Below, in pieces: positions 17,471-28,567 of a stretch of DNA of 64,000 nucleotides. The notes under the pieces were generated by a model. The model did not search any database, was not told the origin of the DNA, and saw nothing but the letters and a program-made list of their open reading frames with translations. A program made the translations under genes and the position numbers. Source of the DNA: Trichomonas vaginalis G3 (Eukaryota > Parabasalia > Trichomonadida > Trichomonadidae); the NCBI RefSeq assembly GCF_026262505.1, contig NC_067204.1, positions 20,615,300-20,679,299 on the forward strand, given 5' to 3'. Position 1 is the first letter of the stretch, and each line of letters opens with the position of its first letter.

Positions 17471-19075
17471 ATGACTGAGGAAACATATCCTCTTCCTCAG
17501 TTTGTTCTTGAATATTTAAACAGAAATCCAGCTGCTTTCAGCGCTCTCAATCAAAATAGAACCAATCCTGAAGCTCATAACGCTGTTGGTTCATTGAGAT
17601 TGTTTGATTCATCAAGAACACCTCATAAAATCGATTATGCCTATAATTATTTTACACAAAACATTGTCCTGAACTCACCACCAGCTTATCAAAGAGAATA
17701 CAAGCAACTTTTATTTCCACTCTTTATTAACTTAGCTCAGCAGCTCTTTTTATCACAGGATTATCAAGCACCTCTCGACTTTATCGAAAAATACAGATAC
17801 GAGCAACCACCTCAATGCCAAGAGAAAATTCAAGAATTAATCAACAATCGTCGCATTCCTAAAGAGGTAATACCACTCAAAATGTGCAGTGAAGCCTACC
17901 ACCAGCTTCTCGCGAAAATTGACGCTGTTGCAGATAATCCAAACACTGCAATTTTGTCTTACATTATAAATTCAGCAGTTAAAGTCACAGAAGAGGAAGA
18001 CATTAACCATGAGTACTTATATTCTAATGATTCGAGCATTTCTCGCCGACCAAATTCCTCAGAACTTACAAATCCTGTAAAAGTCACTCTTCCGCCATAT
18101 TCAGCACGCTACAGTGGAGAGTTATCCATGCAGCGTCCACAGTTGACCAGCGAAGAAGATATTCCTTGTGTTCATCAAAGTTTTCCAGATATTGCGAATA
18201 TAGAAATATACAACCATCACAACAGAATTTCCGATATACAGATTGCTCCTAACGGCAGATTATTCTCTTTCGCCCAAGGACCAAACGTATATTTAAATAC
18301 AATCGACCAACTCTCCAATTTGGGCGAACATAATACAATGAGACTTGTTTCTCATAACACACAGATTCTTGCTACAGCGTTTTCACAGGATTCCAGGCTC
18401 TTCGCGAGCTCAAGTATCGATGGAATCATAAAAATATCCCATCTCGAAGCATTTATACCATACATGCGTATTAATACAGGTGTTTATCCCATTTTCTCTC
18501 TCGCATTTGATTATTCAGGCACTTTTCTCGCTTGTGGATGCGGAGATAAAACAATTAAGGTCTATCATACCAAAGATGGTTCCCTTCTTAGGCTTTTAAT
18601 CGGCCACGCACAATCGCCAATGAAAATCCTCTTTACTCGTGATTCCAAACGCTTAATTTCGATTTCGGAAGATATGACTGTCAAATTCTGGGACTTATAC
18701 TCATCCCAGCCATTCATCGGCAGTTTCACAGTCCCGTACATTCCGACCGCACTCGCCCTGGACCCAACGAACACGAAAATCGCCGTGGGAATGATAAATG
18801 GCTGTTTGTCACTTTGGGACACTAAAAACGGGACAAAACTTTGGGAATCGAAGAACGATTTGGACTCCATGATCACTGACATCAAGTTCACTCTGGATGG
18901 ATCAATGGTTTTGGCATCAGGAGTGAACGGAATCATTGGCGGATGGAAGTGGGAAGAAAAGGAAATGGTGATGAAGATTGACGCTGTTTCTTCAACAATT
19001 GACCAGATGATTATAACAGAAAGAAACTCTGTATTGACTGCTGGAAGATCTGTAAGAGGTAATGTAATTATATAA
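17471..19075 (+). CDS. TAF5: TFIID subunit TAF5-like protein (NTD2 + WD40)
   Basis: The 534-aa product has an N-terminal helical region (about 40-165) matching the TAF5 NTD2 domain: YKQLLFPLFINLAQQLFLSQDYQAPLDFIEKY, compared with human ELSRLLYPVFVHMYLELVYNGHEKEARAFFEKF. A disordered linker (about 170-235) leads to a WD40 propeller (about 240-534). The best repeats are FSQDSRLFASSSIDGIIKI, FDYSGTFLACGCGDKTIKVY, FTRDSKRLISISEDMTVKFWD and INGCLSLWD. TAF5 scaffolds TFIID in Pol II initiation. The protein is much shorter than human TAF5 (800 aa). Only a weak LisH-like stretch (FVLEYLNRN) is seen at the N-terminus. The stop has TAAA. Another WD40 protein with an NTD2-like domain is possible but less likely. 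Confidence 0.82.
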   Translation: MTEETYPLPQFVLEYLNRNPAAFSALNQNRTNPEAHNAVGSLRLFDSSRTPHKIDYAYNYFTQNIVLNSPPAYQREYKQLLFPLFINLAQQLFLSQDYQAPLDFIEKYRYEQPPQCQEKIQELINNRRIPKEVIPLKMCSEAYHQLLAKIDAVADNPNTAILSYIINSAVKVTEEEDINHEYLYSNDSSISRRPNSSELTNPVKVTLPPYSARYSGELSMQRPQLTSEEDIPCVHQSFPDIANIEIYNHHNRISDIQIAPNGRLFSFAQGPNVYLNTIDQLSNLGEHNTMRLVSHNTQILATAFSQDSRLFASSSIDGIIKISHLEAFIPYMRINTGVYPIFSLAFDYSGTFLACGCGDKTIKVYHTKDGSLLRLLIGHAQSPMKILFTRDSKRLISISEDMTVKFWDLYSSQPFIGSFTVPYIPTALALDPTNTKIAVGMINGCLSLWDTKNGTKLWESKNDLDSMITDIKFTLDGSMVLASGVNGIIGGWKWEEKEMVMKIDAVSSTIDQMIITERNSVLTAGRSVRGNVII

Positions 19076-19440
19076 AATAAAAAAAAATAAAATTAAATAA
19101 TTATTTTTATTTTTTTTAATGGTAAACTTACGCCCCTATGACACGGCTTTCAATTCGGATGTTTAAGGTTAATTTTAAATGACGCTTCACGCCGGTTGTC
19201 AGAAATTTGAATTAAAGTCAGATGGGCATAAGTGTAGCCTTAAGAATGCAGTTACCACTTTCTGACATTCTCTCAATTTTTTTCTGATATCCAAGCTTTT
19301 TATCCCAATTTTCTAAGATAAAAAGATAATATTTTTGGTCAGGAGAAAGTAAATATAAATCACTATCTAGTGCTTAGCATGATTGCTATACTTTTTTGTT
19401 ATGGGAACGTTGACAAAAAAAAATAAAATTATATAATATT
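19076..19440. other. Intergenic holding a small palindromic element
   Basis: A T-rich tail of TAF5, then a GC-richer palindromic segment (see 19120-19239), then AT-rich DNA to the end of the first degenerate ankyrin copy. No gene seen. Confidence 0.5.
19120..19239. mobile_element. Candidate 120-bp MITE with imperfect terminal inverted repeats
   Basis: Left end GGTAAACTTACGCCCCTATG and the reverse complement of the right end GGCTACACTTATGCCCATCT align over about 22 bases with a few mismatches. An inner pair (TGACACGGC at 19139-19147 and GCCGGTTGTCA at 19191-19201) adds to the fold. TTAA flanks both sides (19116-19119 and 19240-19243), which would be a target-site duplication for piggyBac- or Kolobok-type elements. 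No coding capacity. A structured RNA is the alternative. Confidence 0.45.
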
Positions 19441-20916
19441 TTAATAATGATTCTTTGCATCAGAAGAAACGAAAAGATTTACAATACGTTTATAATTTTT
19501 TTCGATTGCATATTGGAGGGGAGTATTTCCATTTTTATCCATGGCATTCACATTTGCTCCGCCTGAAATAAGATTTTTTATAATATCTTTGTATCTATGA
19601 AGAGGATATTTCCAATATGAATCTTTTGCATTTACATCCGCCCATTTTGATTCATTTCTGAAATAGTTCCATATTCCAAAACTATATGAAGAGGCGTTTT
19701 CCCATCATTATCTTTTGCGTTTACATCGGCTCCTTGCAAAATAAGTAATTTTACTATATGCGTAAAAAACTCATTTTTGACAGCAATATGAAGAGGTGTA
19801 CATCCAAACATATCTTTTACATTTATATCAGCTCCATGTGAAATAAGAATCGCAGCAATTTCTTCAGAGTAGTTTTGTATTGCAATATGAAGAGGGGTCT
19901 TCCCTTCTGAGTTCTTAGCATTGATATTTGCACCATTTGTAATTAAAAATTCAGCAATTTTTTAATTATTAACTCAATCTGAAAAAAGATCACATTTAAA
20001 AAAATATAATAGAAGTTTTGTCATTATATCATAGTTAATTTTCCTGTAAGAAAGGAAATGAAATTCTTCATCATTTATATGTTCACTGTTTGAAAGAAAG
20101 TATTCACAAACAGATGGTATATTAAATGCTGGCGAATATATTATGCATTTTGTGAAGTCATTAGTTCTATCCAAATAAACGAAAAAAACTTGTAGATTAT
20201 TGAAGTATTCACAATCTCTTACGTCAATCTTGATATTATGGACATCAATTAAATAAGTAACAAAATCGATATTATGAGACATAATTGCATATTTCATGCA
20301 TCTATAATTCGGCTTTTGCTTTTTTAAACATTCACTTATTATGTCTGGATTGCCACCTATAAATGATAAACCTAAACAATGATGAGTGATATCTGAATTA
20401 AATTTTGTCCTTAAAAACTTGAAACAATTAACGGATCCAAGATAAGAACATAATTCAAGTAATGATAATTTATCTAAATTGAAAAGATAAGTTGACAAAC
20501 ATTGATTTACATCAAATTCATCCATTACTGCATATGAGATAAATGACTCTATATCATCATATAGAATTGCTTTGTAGATGTTTTTCTCATCATTAAAAAA
20601 GGGATTAATGAATTTTTTTTAAATACTCAAACTCATGGCCTCTAATTGGCATTAGTTGATATTTATCACCAATATTTCTATAAATTGTTAAATATGATCT
20701 ATAGTAACGGATATTCCACATAGATAGAAATTTGATTTTATGGCAAATATAAGAAGGTGTACATATTTTGGATTCAATCAGGTTGATTTTGATTTTTTCG
20801 AAAATTTTGTTGAGCTCATCTTCTTCGTTTGTGTTTAGCTTGTATAATGCATCGAATGCATCGATATAACCCTTATTCATCTCCATTAGTTTTTGATAAT
20901 GATTGCTCTCTTCCAT
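19441..20916 (-). pseudogene. Degenerate DUF3447-ankyrin gene, tandem copy A
   Basis: Starts MEESNHYQKLMEMNKGYIDAF at the ATG at 20916, shared with copies B and C. The frame breaks in an A-run near 20615 (after EYLKKIH), resumes with the DUF3447 segment (LLELCSYLGSVNCFKFL, SFIGGNPDII), then breaks again near 19970 and in the repeat region. About four to five ankyrin repeats (for example GNTPLQYAI-like stretches) are visible across frames to the final stop at 19441. It is the most decayed of the three copies, with at least three breaks. Nearly the same residues recur in B and C, so these are tandem duplicates. Confidence 0.72.
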
Positions 20917-21426
20917 CACAAAAAAATTTATGTAATTACAATATTTTGAAAAATGCTCAGAAAGATGTTGTAATTACCATACGATAAAGGAAATCGAAGA
21001 CTAATCAAAAAATTGCATGATACATAATATAGATATATCATTTTTAATAAGAACTCACACTTACATGTTATCTTTTTTAGTATTATTAATTTTTTAGGCA
21101 TAAAAGTTTTTATATAATGTTCATATTTCTTTAAAATTGGATAACATTTGGTTGATTCAATCAAAATTTACTATAGCACAAGTGAACTTATGTACAAAAA
21201 ATTTAACAATGCAATGAATCAAATGTTACAATAATGTATGCTATTGAGTTAATGCAAAGCAACTTGGGGATTAAGGATGAATATAGATTCTCCAAAAGAT
21301 TATTTGAGAGTCATTCACAAAGGGATGAAATATCATAATTTGATGAACAAACAAGGCTTTTATTACAATAATAATATATTTCACATAGCCAGGTAAATCG
21401 AACATTGTATTGAAATTATTAAAACT
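20917..21426. other. Spacer between ankyrin copies A and B, with a conserved leader segment
   Basis: No gene. About 50 bases upstream of the copy A start is AGATGTTGTAATTACCATAC (near 20970), which recurs upstream of copies B (about 23051) and C (about 25056), so the promoter region was duplicated with the gene. Confidence 0.55.
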
Positions 21427-23038
21427 TTATAAAATATTGCAATATTGATTCTTTGCCCCATAAGAAATAAGAAGATTTACAATTTCTTTATGATTTTTAA
21501 CGATTGCATAATGGAGGGGAGTATTCCAATCAAAATCCATATCATTCACATCTGCTCCATGGGAAATAAGAATTTTTACATTTTCTACGGATCTACCAAA
21601 TTTTTCTTTTGCATAGTGAATAGAATTCTTTCACATTTATCTATTGCATTTACATTAGCTCCATAAAAGACAAGATATTGCACAATTTCAGAACAAGCTG
21701 ATTTTCTCAAAGCTTTATGTAGAGGCGTTTCCCCATAATGATCTTGTGCATTCACATCTGCCCCATGTAAAATAAGAAATTCTACTAATTCAAAAGAACT
21801 TACAATAGTAGATTCAACAGCAACATGAAGAGGTGTATATCCATATCTATCTTTTGCATTTACATCTGCCCCACGTGAAATAAGAACCGCAGCTATTTTT
21901 TTAGAATGGCATTCAGCTGCAAAATGAAGAGGTGTATGCTCAAATCTATCTTTTGCATTAATATATGCTCCATGTGAAATAAGAACTGCAGCTATTTCTA
22001 TGGAATGTTTTTGTAATGCAATTTGAAGAGGAGTCTTTCCTTCCGAGTCCTGATCATTGACATATGCACCATTTGCAATAAGAAATTCAACAATTTTCTT
22101 ATTATTATCATCATCGATTGACCCAAGGTCAAATGATTGTTCCAAAAAATAAAATAAATATTCTGTCATTGTTTTGTGATAATCATAATAAGAAAAATAA
22201 TAATATCGAAAATTTGAAAGAAAATAGTTACTAATGAATGGAATATTAAATGCTGGCGAATATATAACACATTTTTTGGTGTCATAAACATTATTAAAAT
22301 AAGCTAAAAAACATGTAGATTATTGAAGTTTACACAATCTCTTACGTCAATCTTGACATAATGGACATTAATCAAATAAGTTACAAAATCGATGTTATGA
22401 GACATGATTGCATACTTCATGCATCTATAATCCGGTTTTTGTTTTTTTAAACATTCACTTATTATGTCAGGATTACCACCTATAAATGATAAACCTAAAC
22501 AATGATGAGTGATTTTTGAGTTAAATTCTGTTCTTAAAAACTTGAAACAATTAACAGATCCAAGATAAGAGCAATATTCAAGTAATGAAAATGTAGTTAA
22601 ATACGGAGGACCAGTAAATAGACATTGATTTACGTCAAATCCATCCATTACTGCATATGAGATAAATAATTTTATATCATCATATAGAATTGCTTTGTAG
22701 ATGCTTTTTTCATCGTTAAAAAATAAATTACCGAATACCTTTAAACAAATAAACTCATAACCTCCATATTCCTTTACTTGATATTCATCACAAACATTTT
22801 TTAAAATTGACATATATGAACTGTAATAGCGAATATTTAACATAGATGCAGTTATGATTTTTTTACAAATATAAGAAGGTGTACATATTTTGGATTCAAT
22901 CAGGTTGATTTTGATTTTTTCGAAAATTTTGTTGAGTTGATCTTCTTCGTTTGTGTTTAGCTTGTATAATGCATCGAATGTATCGATATAACCCTTATTC
23001 ATCTCCATTAGTTTTTGATAATGATTGCCCTCTTTCAT
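21427..23038 (-). pseudogene. Degenerate DUF3447-ankyrin gene, tandem copy B
   Basis: The ATG at 23038 gives MKEGNHYQKLMEMNKGYIDTF, then an uninterrupted N-terminal and DUF3447 part to about 22310 (LEYCSYLGSVNCFKFL, SFIGGNPDIISECLKKQKPDYRCMKYAIMSHN in pieces). The frame shifts in a T-run near 22310 and continues through five ankyrin repeats (GKTPLQIALQKH, EHTPLHFAAECH, YGYTPLHVAVE, YGETPLHKALRK). It shifts again near 21620 before the last repeat, ending NQYCNIL at 21427. Two breaks in all, both in short homopolymers, so sequencing error cannot be excluded. Confidence 0.74.
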
Positions 23039-23476
23039 CACCAAAAAAAAAAGATGTTGTAATTACCATACAATAAAGGATAATTAAAGATGAATTATTA
23101 AAAATTGCATGAATCATAAGATCCATCACTTTTTAAATAAGTTCACATATTTTCATCATATCCTTTTAGAATTTTTTTAAGAATGATGTCCATTATAAAA
23201 ACGGTACATTTATAAGAAATTCCAATTAATTGGAAAAAAAGGAAAGATCTCGCTTGTAGAAATAACGGCTGGGATCTCCATATCCCAAAATATAAGCTTC
23301 TCCAGTTTTTTAATTTTAATGTAAACAATGCTTTATTTTTACAAATATTACCTTGTTGTTTCTTATCAAAATATCAGATTTTACCTTTACAAACCATTAG
23401 ATTTGTAAAGTTTGAAATATCAAATTTATTTATTTATTTATTAAATTTGGAAAATAAAATTGATATTACTAAAACC
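23039..23476. other. Spacer between ankyrin copies B and C
   Basis: Holds the shared leader segment (AGATGTTGTAATTACCATAC near 23051) and, near 23160-23220, a stretch related to the left end of the small element at 25180 (GTCCATTATAAA). No gene. Confidence 0.5.
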
Positions 23477-24897
23477 TTATATAATATTGCAATAATAATT
23501 CTTTGCATCATTAGGAGTAAGAAGCTTTACAATTTCTTTATGATTTTTTTGATTGCATATTGAAGGGGAGTATTTCCATTTATATCCATGGCATTCACAT
23601 TTGCACCACTGGAAATAAGAATTTTCACATAATCTATGCTCGGATCGTATTCTTCTACTACATAGTGAAGCGGTGTTTTCATATCGTTATCTATTGCATT
23701 TACATCGGCTCCTTGCTCAGTAAGAAATTTTACCATAGAGCTAAAATATTTAGATTGGACAGCAATATGGAGAGGTGTATATCCGAATATATCTTTTGCA
23801 TTTATATTAGCTCCATGTGAAATAAGAACTTCAGCTATAATTACAGATTTGTTTGCTGCAAGATGAAGAGGAGTTTTCCCATCTGAGTAGTGAGCTTTGA
23901 CATATGCACCATTTGCGATTAGAAATTCAGTAATTTTTTCATCAGAAGCAGCATTTGAAAAATGATGACATTCTAAAAAATAAAATAGAAGTTTTGTCAT
24001 TATATCATAGTTAATTTTTCTATATGGAAGGAAATGAAATTCTTCATCATTTATATGTTCACGATTTGACAGAAAGTATTCACAAAGAGATGGGATATTG
24101 AATATTGGCGAATATATTAAACATTCTTTGAAGTCATTAGTTCTATCCAAATGAACAAAAAAAGCTAGTAGATTATTGAAGTATTCACAATCTCTCACCC
24201 GAATCCTGCAATAATGGAAATCAATTAAATAAGTAACAAAATCGATGTTATGAGACATAATTGAATACGGCATGCATCTATAATCCGGTTTTAAATTTTT
24301 AAAACATTCACTTATTATGTCAGGATTACCACCTAAAAATGATAAACCTAAACAATGATGAGTGATATCTAAGTTAAATTTTGTCCTTAAAAACTTGAAA
24401 CAATTAACAGATCCAAGATAAGAACATAATTCAAGTAATGATAGTTTATCTAAATTGGGAAGATAAGTATATAGACATTGTTTTACATTAAATCCATCCA
24501 TTACTGCATATGAGATAAATAATTTTATATCATCATATAGAATTGCTTTGTAGATGTTTTTCTCATCGTTAAAAAATAATTTGCCGAATTGCTTTAAATG
24601 GTAAAACTCAAATGAATTACCTTCATCTTCCCTGACTTGTTATTCATTACAAACATTTTTTAAAATTGACATATATGATCTATAGTAACGGATATTCAAT
24701 ATAGATGCAGTTATGATTTTTTTACAAATATAAGAAGATGTACATATTTTGGATTCAATCAGGTTGATTTTGATTTTTTCGAAAATTTTGTTGAGTTGAT
24801 CTTCTTCGTTTGTGTTTAGCTTGTATAATGCATCGAATGTATCGATATAACCCTTATTCATCTCCATTAGTTTTTGATAATGATTGCTCTCTCCCAT
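23477..24897 (-). pseudogene. DUF3447-ankyrin gene, tandem copy C, one stop and one late frame change
   Basis: Begins MGESNHYQKLMEMNKGYIDTF (ATG 24897). An in-frame TAA at 24640-24642 replaces the Tyr codon of copy B (NE-stop-QVRED versus DEYQVKEY). The frame is otherwise continuous from 24897 to 23527, covering the DUF3447 segment (LLELCSYLGSVNCFKFL, SFLGGNPDII) and four ankyrin repeats. A missing A in the run near 23550 ends it early (AIKKIIKKL); the expected tail would run to a stop at 23477. This is the least damaged of the three copies. The stop is a substitution, which is harder to explain as a homopolymer sequencing error. Confidence 0.76.
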
Positions 24898-25528
24898 ATC
24901 AAAAAAAAATGGAATGTTTTGAGAACAACTCATAGAACTGTCTCAAATTTTAAAAATCGGAAATAAATGATTATTCATAATAAGCATAATGCGTATTCCA
25001 TAGATTTACAACTTTATGTAAATACAATATTTTGAAAACCGCTGAAAAAAAAAAGATGTTGTAATTACCATACAATAAAGGGTAATTAAAGATCAATCAT
25101 TAAAAATTGCATGAATCATAAGATCCATCCCTTTAAAGTCCAGAATTGAGGGTATCCTTTTATAATTTTTTTAAGAATAGGGTCCATTATAAATTCCACT
25201 GTTTATAGGAAAATTTATAATGGAAAAACAGCCTAAAAACAGATCTAACGAAAATTACAACTTTTCGCGTGACTTTTTCACTCAATTTTTGAAAAGTCAG
25301 CGCGAAAAATTCGAATCTTTTGAATATATCAATGGAATTTATAATGAACTCCAATGTAAAATAGGAATTTTCATATAAAATGTTAAAATATAAAGGATAA
25401 AATGGTTCATATTACTTTAAAATAGGATAAAACAGGAATAAAAATCTATTGATACTCTTGACAATTCTGCAACAATCATATTTTACTTTAGAAAATTAGT
25501 TCATAATATAAAATAAAAAAAATATTGT
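24898..25528. other. Intergenic with ankyrin leader and a small palindromic element
   Basis: No gene. Contains the conserved leader of copy C (near 25056-25080) and the hairpin element at 25180-25352. Confidence 0.5.
25180..25352. mobile_element. Candidate 173-bp hairpin MITE
   Basis: The left end GGGTCCATTATAAATTCCA and the reverse complement of the right end GGAGTTCATTATAAATTCCA match over about 20 bases with two mismatches. In the middle, TTTTCGCG (25262-25269) plus GACTTTT (25271-25277) pair with AAAAGTC (25292-25298) plus CGCGAAAA (25301-25308), a strong stem. No coding capacity. A related partial left end lies near 23184. Target-site duplication is not clear. Confidence 0.5.
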
Positions 25529-28500
25529 TTATTCTAAATAATTAAATGATTGTTCGCAGTAATCGAGAACTGTGTGATGAGGGATATCAGATAAAACATT
25601 GAGCATTGCATAAGTTGCAACGGATTTCTTGATTGACTTAGAGATTTCTTTGAAATCTAATTCATTTGTCTTAGATTTCAATTCACTGATATTTTTAACA
25701 TTATTTCCATTAATAAATGGAATGTTTTGATAGGAAATAGACTTGATTCTATTTTCGAAGTAAATAACAGTGAAATCTTCTTTGAGAATTGAAATACTTT
25801 CTTTGATTATCTTTGGACCTTTCACAGCACAAACAAAGATATTTTTGTTTCCAATCAATGAAAGAAATTCTGTTTCAAAACTGTTTTTGTTTGGTTCATA
25901 GAAAATCATCAAATAGTTGTTGTTAGAAATAAACAAAGAAATTCCTTCAACTAATGAAATTTCAATTCCAAAAACGGTTTTGACAAATGTCAAAAACTGA
26001 GTTGAATTCGAATCCAAAACGAAAACAAACAAATTCGATTTGTTTTCTTTAGGAACAATGTTCAATAGTTCATGACATGAAACAGCGAAATATGATTCAA
26101 CAAATCCATTGTGAATCAAAGAAGGAATGGAAGAAACACTTTTTTGTGGTAAAAATCTGGAATTTTCATTCGAAATAATGTAAAATTCTTTGTCAGATTT
26201 TCTCTCAAAAAGTGAATTGTAAAAAGTGACATTTTTGTCAGATTTGTTTGTTGTCACTTTTATGTCATCAAGGACTTGACCGTTAAGGATTGTCAGTTTT
26301 GTATCATTAGATTTGAAGAAAACAAACGAATCGAAACCGAAAAATTCGTAATTATTTCTGTCAAAATCTTTCAACTGACAAACAGATTCTTCATCTCCAA
26401 CCTTAAATATTTCAAATGAGTTTACATCTGTTTGAACAATCTCGTAAACGTTATCTTCATCACCCGCAGCGATATCCTTGATCTTTTCGTCGTTTTCGTT
26501 GGAATCTACGATCAATCTTTTTTCAAAGCCAAATTTAATTGTCAACAAACTCATTGATTCTGGTTTTTCGCACAAAAGATACAAATTACTTGATTTCGGC
26601 AAAAACAGACCTTTCTGGAATTTGCACTTCTCATATTTAATTACAGGAAGTTCCTTGGAAATATCAATAGTACCAACTAATCCTAAATAAATTGAAAGAG
26701 TGGCAAAACCGTCAATTTCATCTTCTTTGAAAACCGCCAAAATATTTTTGTCATCAGAATAAACATCCAACAAATCTTTGTTGTTTTCTGCTGTTAAACG
26801 ACATAAGAATTTGCCGTTTTTGGTGACATTGAAAATTTTTGTTTGGACGGTTTTTTGTAAACTATTCAATTCATTTGAATTTTCATCAGAAAAAACAATT
26901 TTGAAATCCTTTGAAATTTCGAATTTTCTGATTTCATTTCCTTGTTTCATCAAGTCCATCATTTGGACATCACTGTCGAAGTTCTGCAGCTCATTGGAGA
27001 ACTCGTTTAAAAGGAATTGCGGCGACTTCAAAACGGAATAAGGACAAAACTCTCTTTCAATCGGATTCTGAGAAATGTATTCATCAAAAATCGAAGGCAA
27101 AAGTGGATAATTCTCAGTGTTCTCGAGAGTTGTAATGCACTTGACGTCATTGATGGACTTCAGGTTATTTATTACCTTTGAATCAGCGAATTGGACGAAA
27201 ACTCCGTTGATGTATTTAATTGTATTTTTCAATAAATTGAAAATTTTCTCAATTTGTTTGGAATTTTTCGTTTTCCGCATGTTCTCGAAGGATTCTTTGA
27301 TTGCTTCGTACGTCTTCTTGATTGTCTCTTCACTCTTGACTGCATTACGGCTGTGCGTAGACGGCTTGAAGATTTGTGGAAAATAATTTATTGATTTGTC
27401 AAAAAATGACGTTTTCATCTTACAAGCGCATTCGTAGCAGCAGAAGGAGATTGAAGGAACTGAATCTCGTGATCCTTCCTTGATTGTCGGAATCATCGTC
27501 ATTTGTGGCTGAATAATCTTATTACAACATGTACAATGACGTTCTGAGTCAAGGAACATGTAATCGTATATGGACTTCAAACAGAGAATGTCTGCGTAGA
27601 TTGGGAGCTTCTGAATTCCAAATTCTGGTCGATCAATAATTATTGGCTGGTTTTTGTGGATGATTTTGTCTAAAAACTTCTCACTATAGCGCATACGATT
27701 CCAGTTTTGTGTATTGCTGTCGAAAACTTTAACACAAATGAGTTTTTCTTTATCTGCCAAATTTTGAATTTGTTTTGGCGAAAATTGCGGTTCTGACTCA
27801 ACGGTTGTCTCTGTAATTTCGATTTTCTCTGATTTCCTGTCAATTACTTTAGACTTATTGGCATTTTCTAATAATTTCGGATTTAATAACTTGGAATAGC
27901 ATTTAGAAGGTTGTAAGAAGGAAAATGTCTTATCAGGATTGAATAATACATAAAGAGAGTACTTAGCATTGTAGCTACCAATTGGTTGAGTGAATAATAA
28001 ATCTTGTGATAAAATGTTAACGAAAAACAATCTAATATTGAGTGAACAAGCGAGTATATGCATTGAGAATAAGTCATCAAGTGAATTTAGCTCCCAATTG
28101 GTATCAGGAACGTTAAATTTGACATGAGATAAGTAATCATCAATTGCAGCCTGAATTTCTTCAGAGTTTCCTTCTCTATCTAATATAAATAATGATGTCC
28201 ATTCATTTTTGATCTCTTTCTCGTTGATTTTTGAACGAATTATTGTATATAAGTCTTCGTATTCACATTTGAAGATAGATTCGCATAATTCTTGAACAAT
28301 GTATTGCGTTTTTTTGATAGAGGATATCTCAATTTGAAATTGGGATAATAAATTTTCAATATTTACGGAATCTTGAAGTACTGGATCGTGATTAGCAAAA
28401 TGTATTAAATCTATGGGATACGGGAATTTGTAATTTTCAAATAACTTACGTAAATAGCTATCTGAATTGAATATTTCGAATTTTTGATTGTATTGATCAT

Positions 28501-28567
28501 AATTACCATCTGTAAAATTGTTCATATCAACAAATGAACTCCTAAGTATTTCTGATTTTGATGCCAT
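25529..28567 (-). CDS. Unrecognised 1012-aa protein with a cysteine cluster
   Basis: One uninterrupted frame of 1012 codons, so real. Residues about 341-385 carry a possible zinc-binding cluster: HCTCC near 342 and FCCYECACK near 374. Residues about 130-225 (SLFILDREGNSEEIQAA, DLFSMHILACSLNIRLFFV, KYSLYVLFNPDKTFSFL) faintly resemble the end of an OTU-type cysteine-protease fold, but I cannot identify a catalytic triad. The C-terminal half (about 540-1000) is a string of short hydrophobic strands separated by charged loops (for example GKFLCRLTAE, DKNILAVFK, GFATLSIYLG), suggesting a beta-propeller without clear WD signatures. No signal peptide or membrane segment. The start ATG is preceded by AGTCAAA; the stop has TAAA. 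No function is claimed. Confidence 0.85.
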   Translation of the reverse strand: MASKSEILRSSFVDMNNFTDGNYDQYNQKFEIFNSDSYLRKLFENYKFPYPIDLIHFANHDPVLQDSVNIENLLSQFQIEISSIKKTQYIVQELCESIFKCEYEDLYTIIRSKINEKEIKNEWTSLFILDREGNSEEIQAAIDDYLSHVKFNVPDTNWELNSLDDLFSMHILACSLNIRLFFVNILSQDLLFTQPIGSYNAKYSLYVLFNPDKTFSFLQPSKCYSKLLNPKLLENANKSKVIDRKSEKIEITETTVESEPQFSPKQIQNLADKEKLICVKVFDSNTQNWNRMRYSEKFLDKIIHKNQPIIIDRPEFGIQKLPIYADILCLKSIYDYMFLDSERHCTCCNKIIQPQMTMIPTIKEGSRDSVPSISFCCYECACKMKTSFFDKSINYFPQIFKPSTHSRNAVKSEETIKKTYEAIKESFENMRKTKNSKQIEKIFNLLKNTIKYINGVFVQFADSKVINNLKSINDVKCITTLENTENYPLLPSIFDEYISQNPIEREFCPYSVLKSPQFLLNEFSNELQNFDSDVQMMDLMKQGNEIRKFEISKDFKIVFSDENSNELNSLQKTVQTKIFNVTKNGKFLCRLTAENNKDLLDVYSDDKNILAVFKEDEIDGFATLSIYLGLVGTIDISKELPVIKYEKCKFQKGLFLPKSSNLYLLCEKPESMSLLTIKFGFEKRLIVDSNENDEKIKDIAAGDEDNVYEIVQTDVNSFEIFKVGDEESVCQLKDFDRNNYEFFGFDSFVFFKSNDTKLTILNGQVLDDIKVTTNKSDKNVTFYNSLFERKSDKEFYIISNENSRFLPQKSVSSIPSLIHNGFVESYFAVSCHELLNIVPKENKSNLFVFVLDSNSTQFLTFVKTVFGIEISLVEGISLFISNNNYLMIFYEPNKNSFETEFLSLIGNKNIFVCAVKGPKIIKESISILKEDFTVIYFENRIKSISYQNIPFINGNNVKNISELKSKTNELDFKEISKSIKKSVATYAMLNVLSDIPHHTVLDYCEQSFNYLE

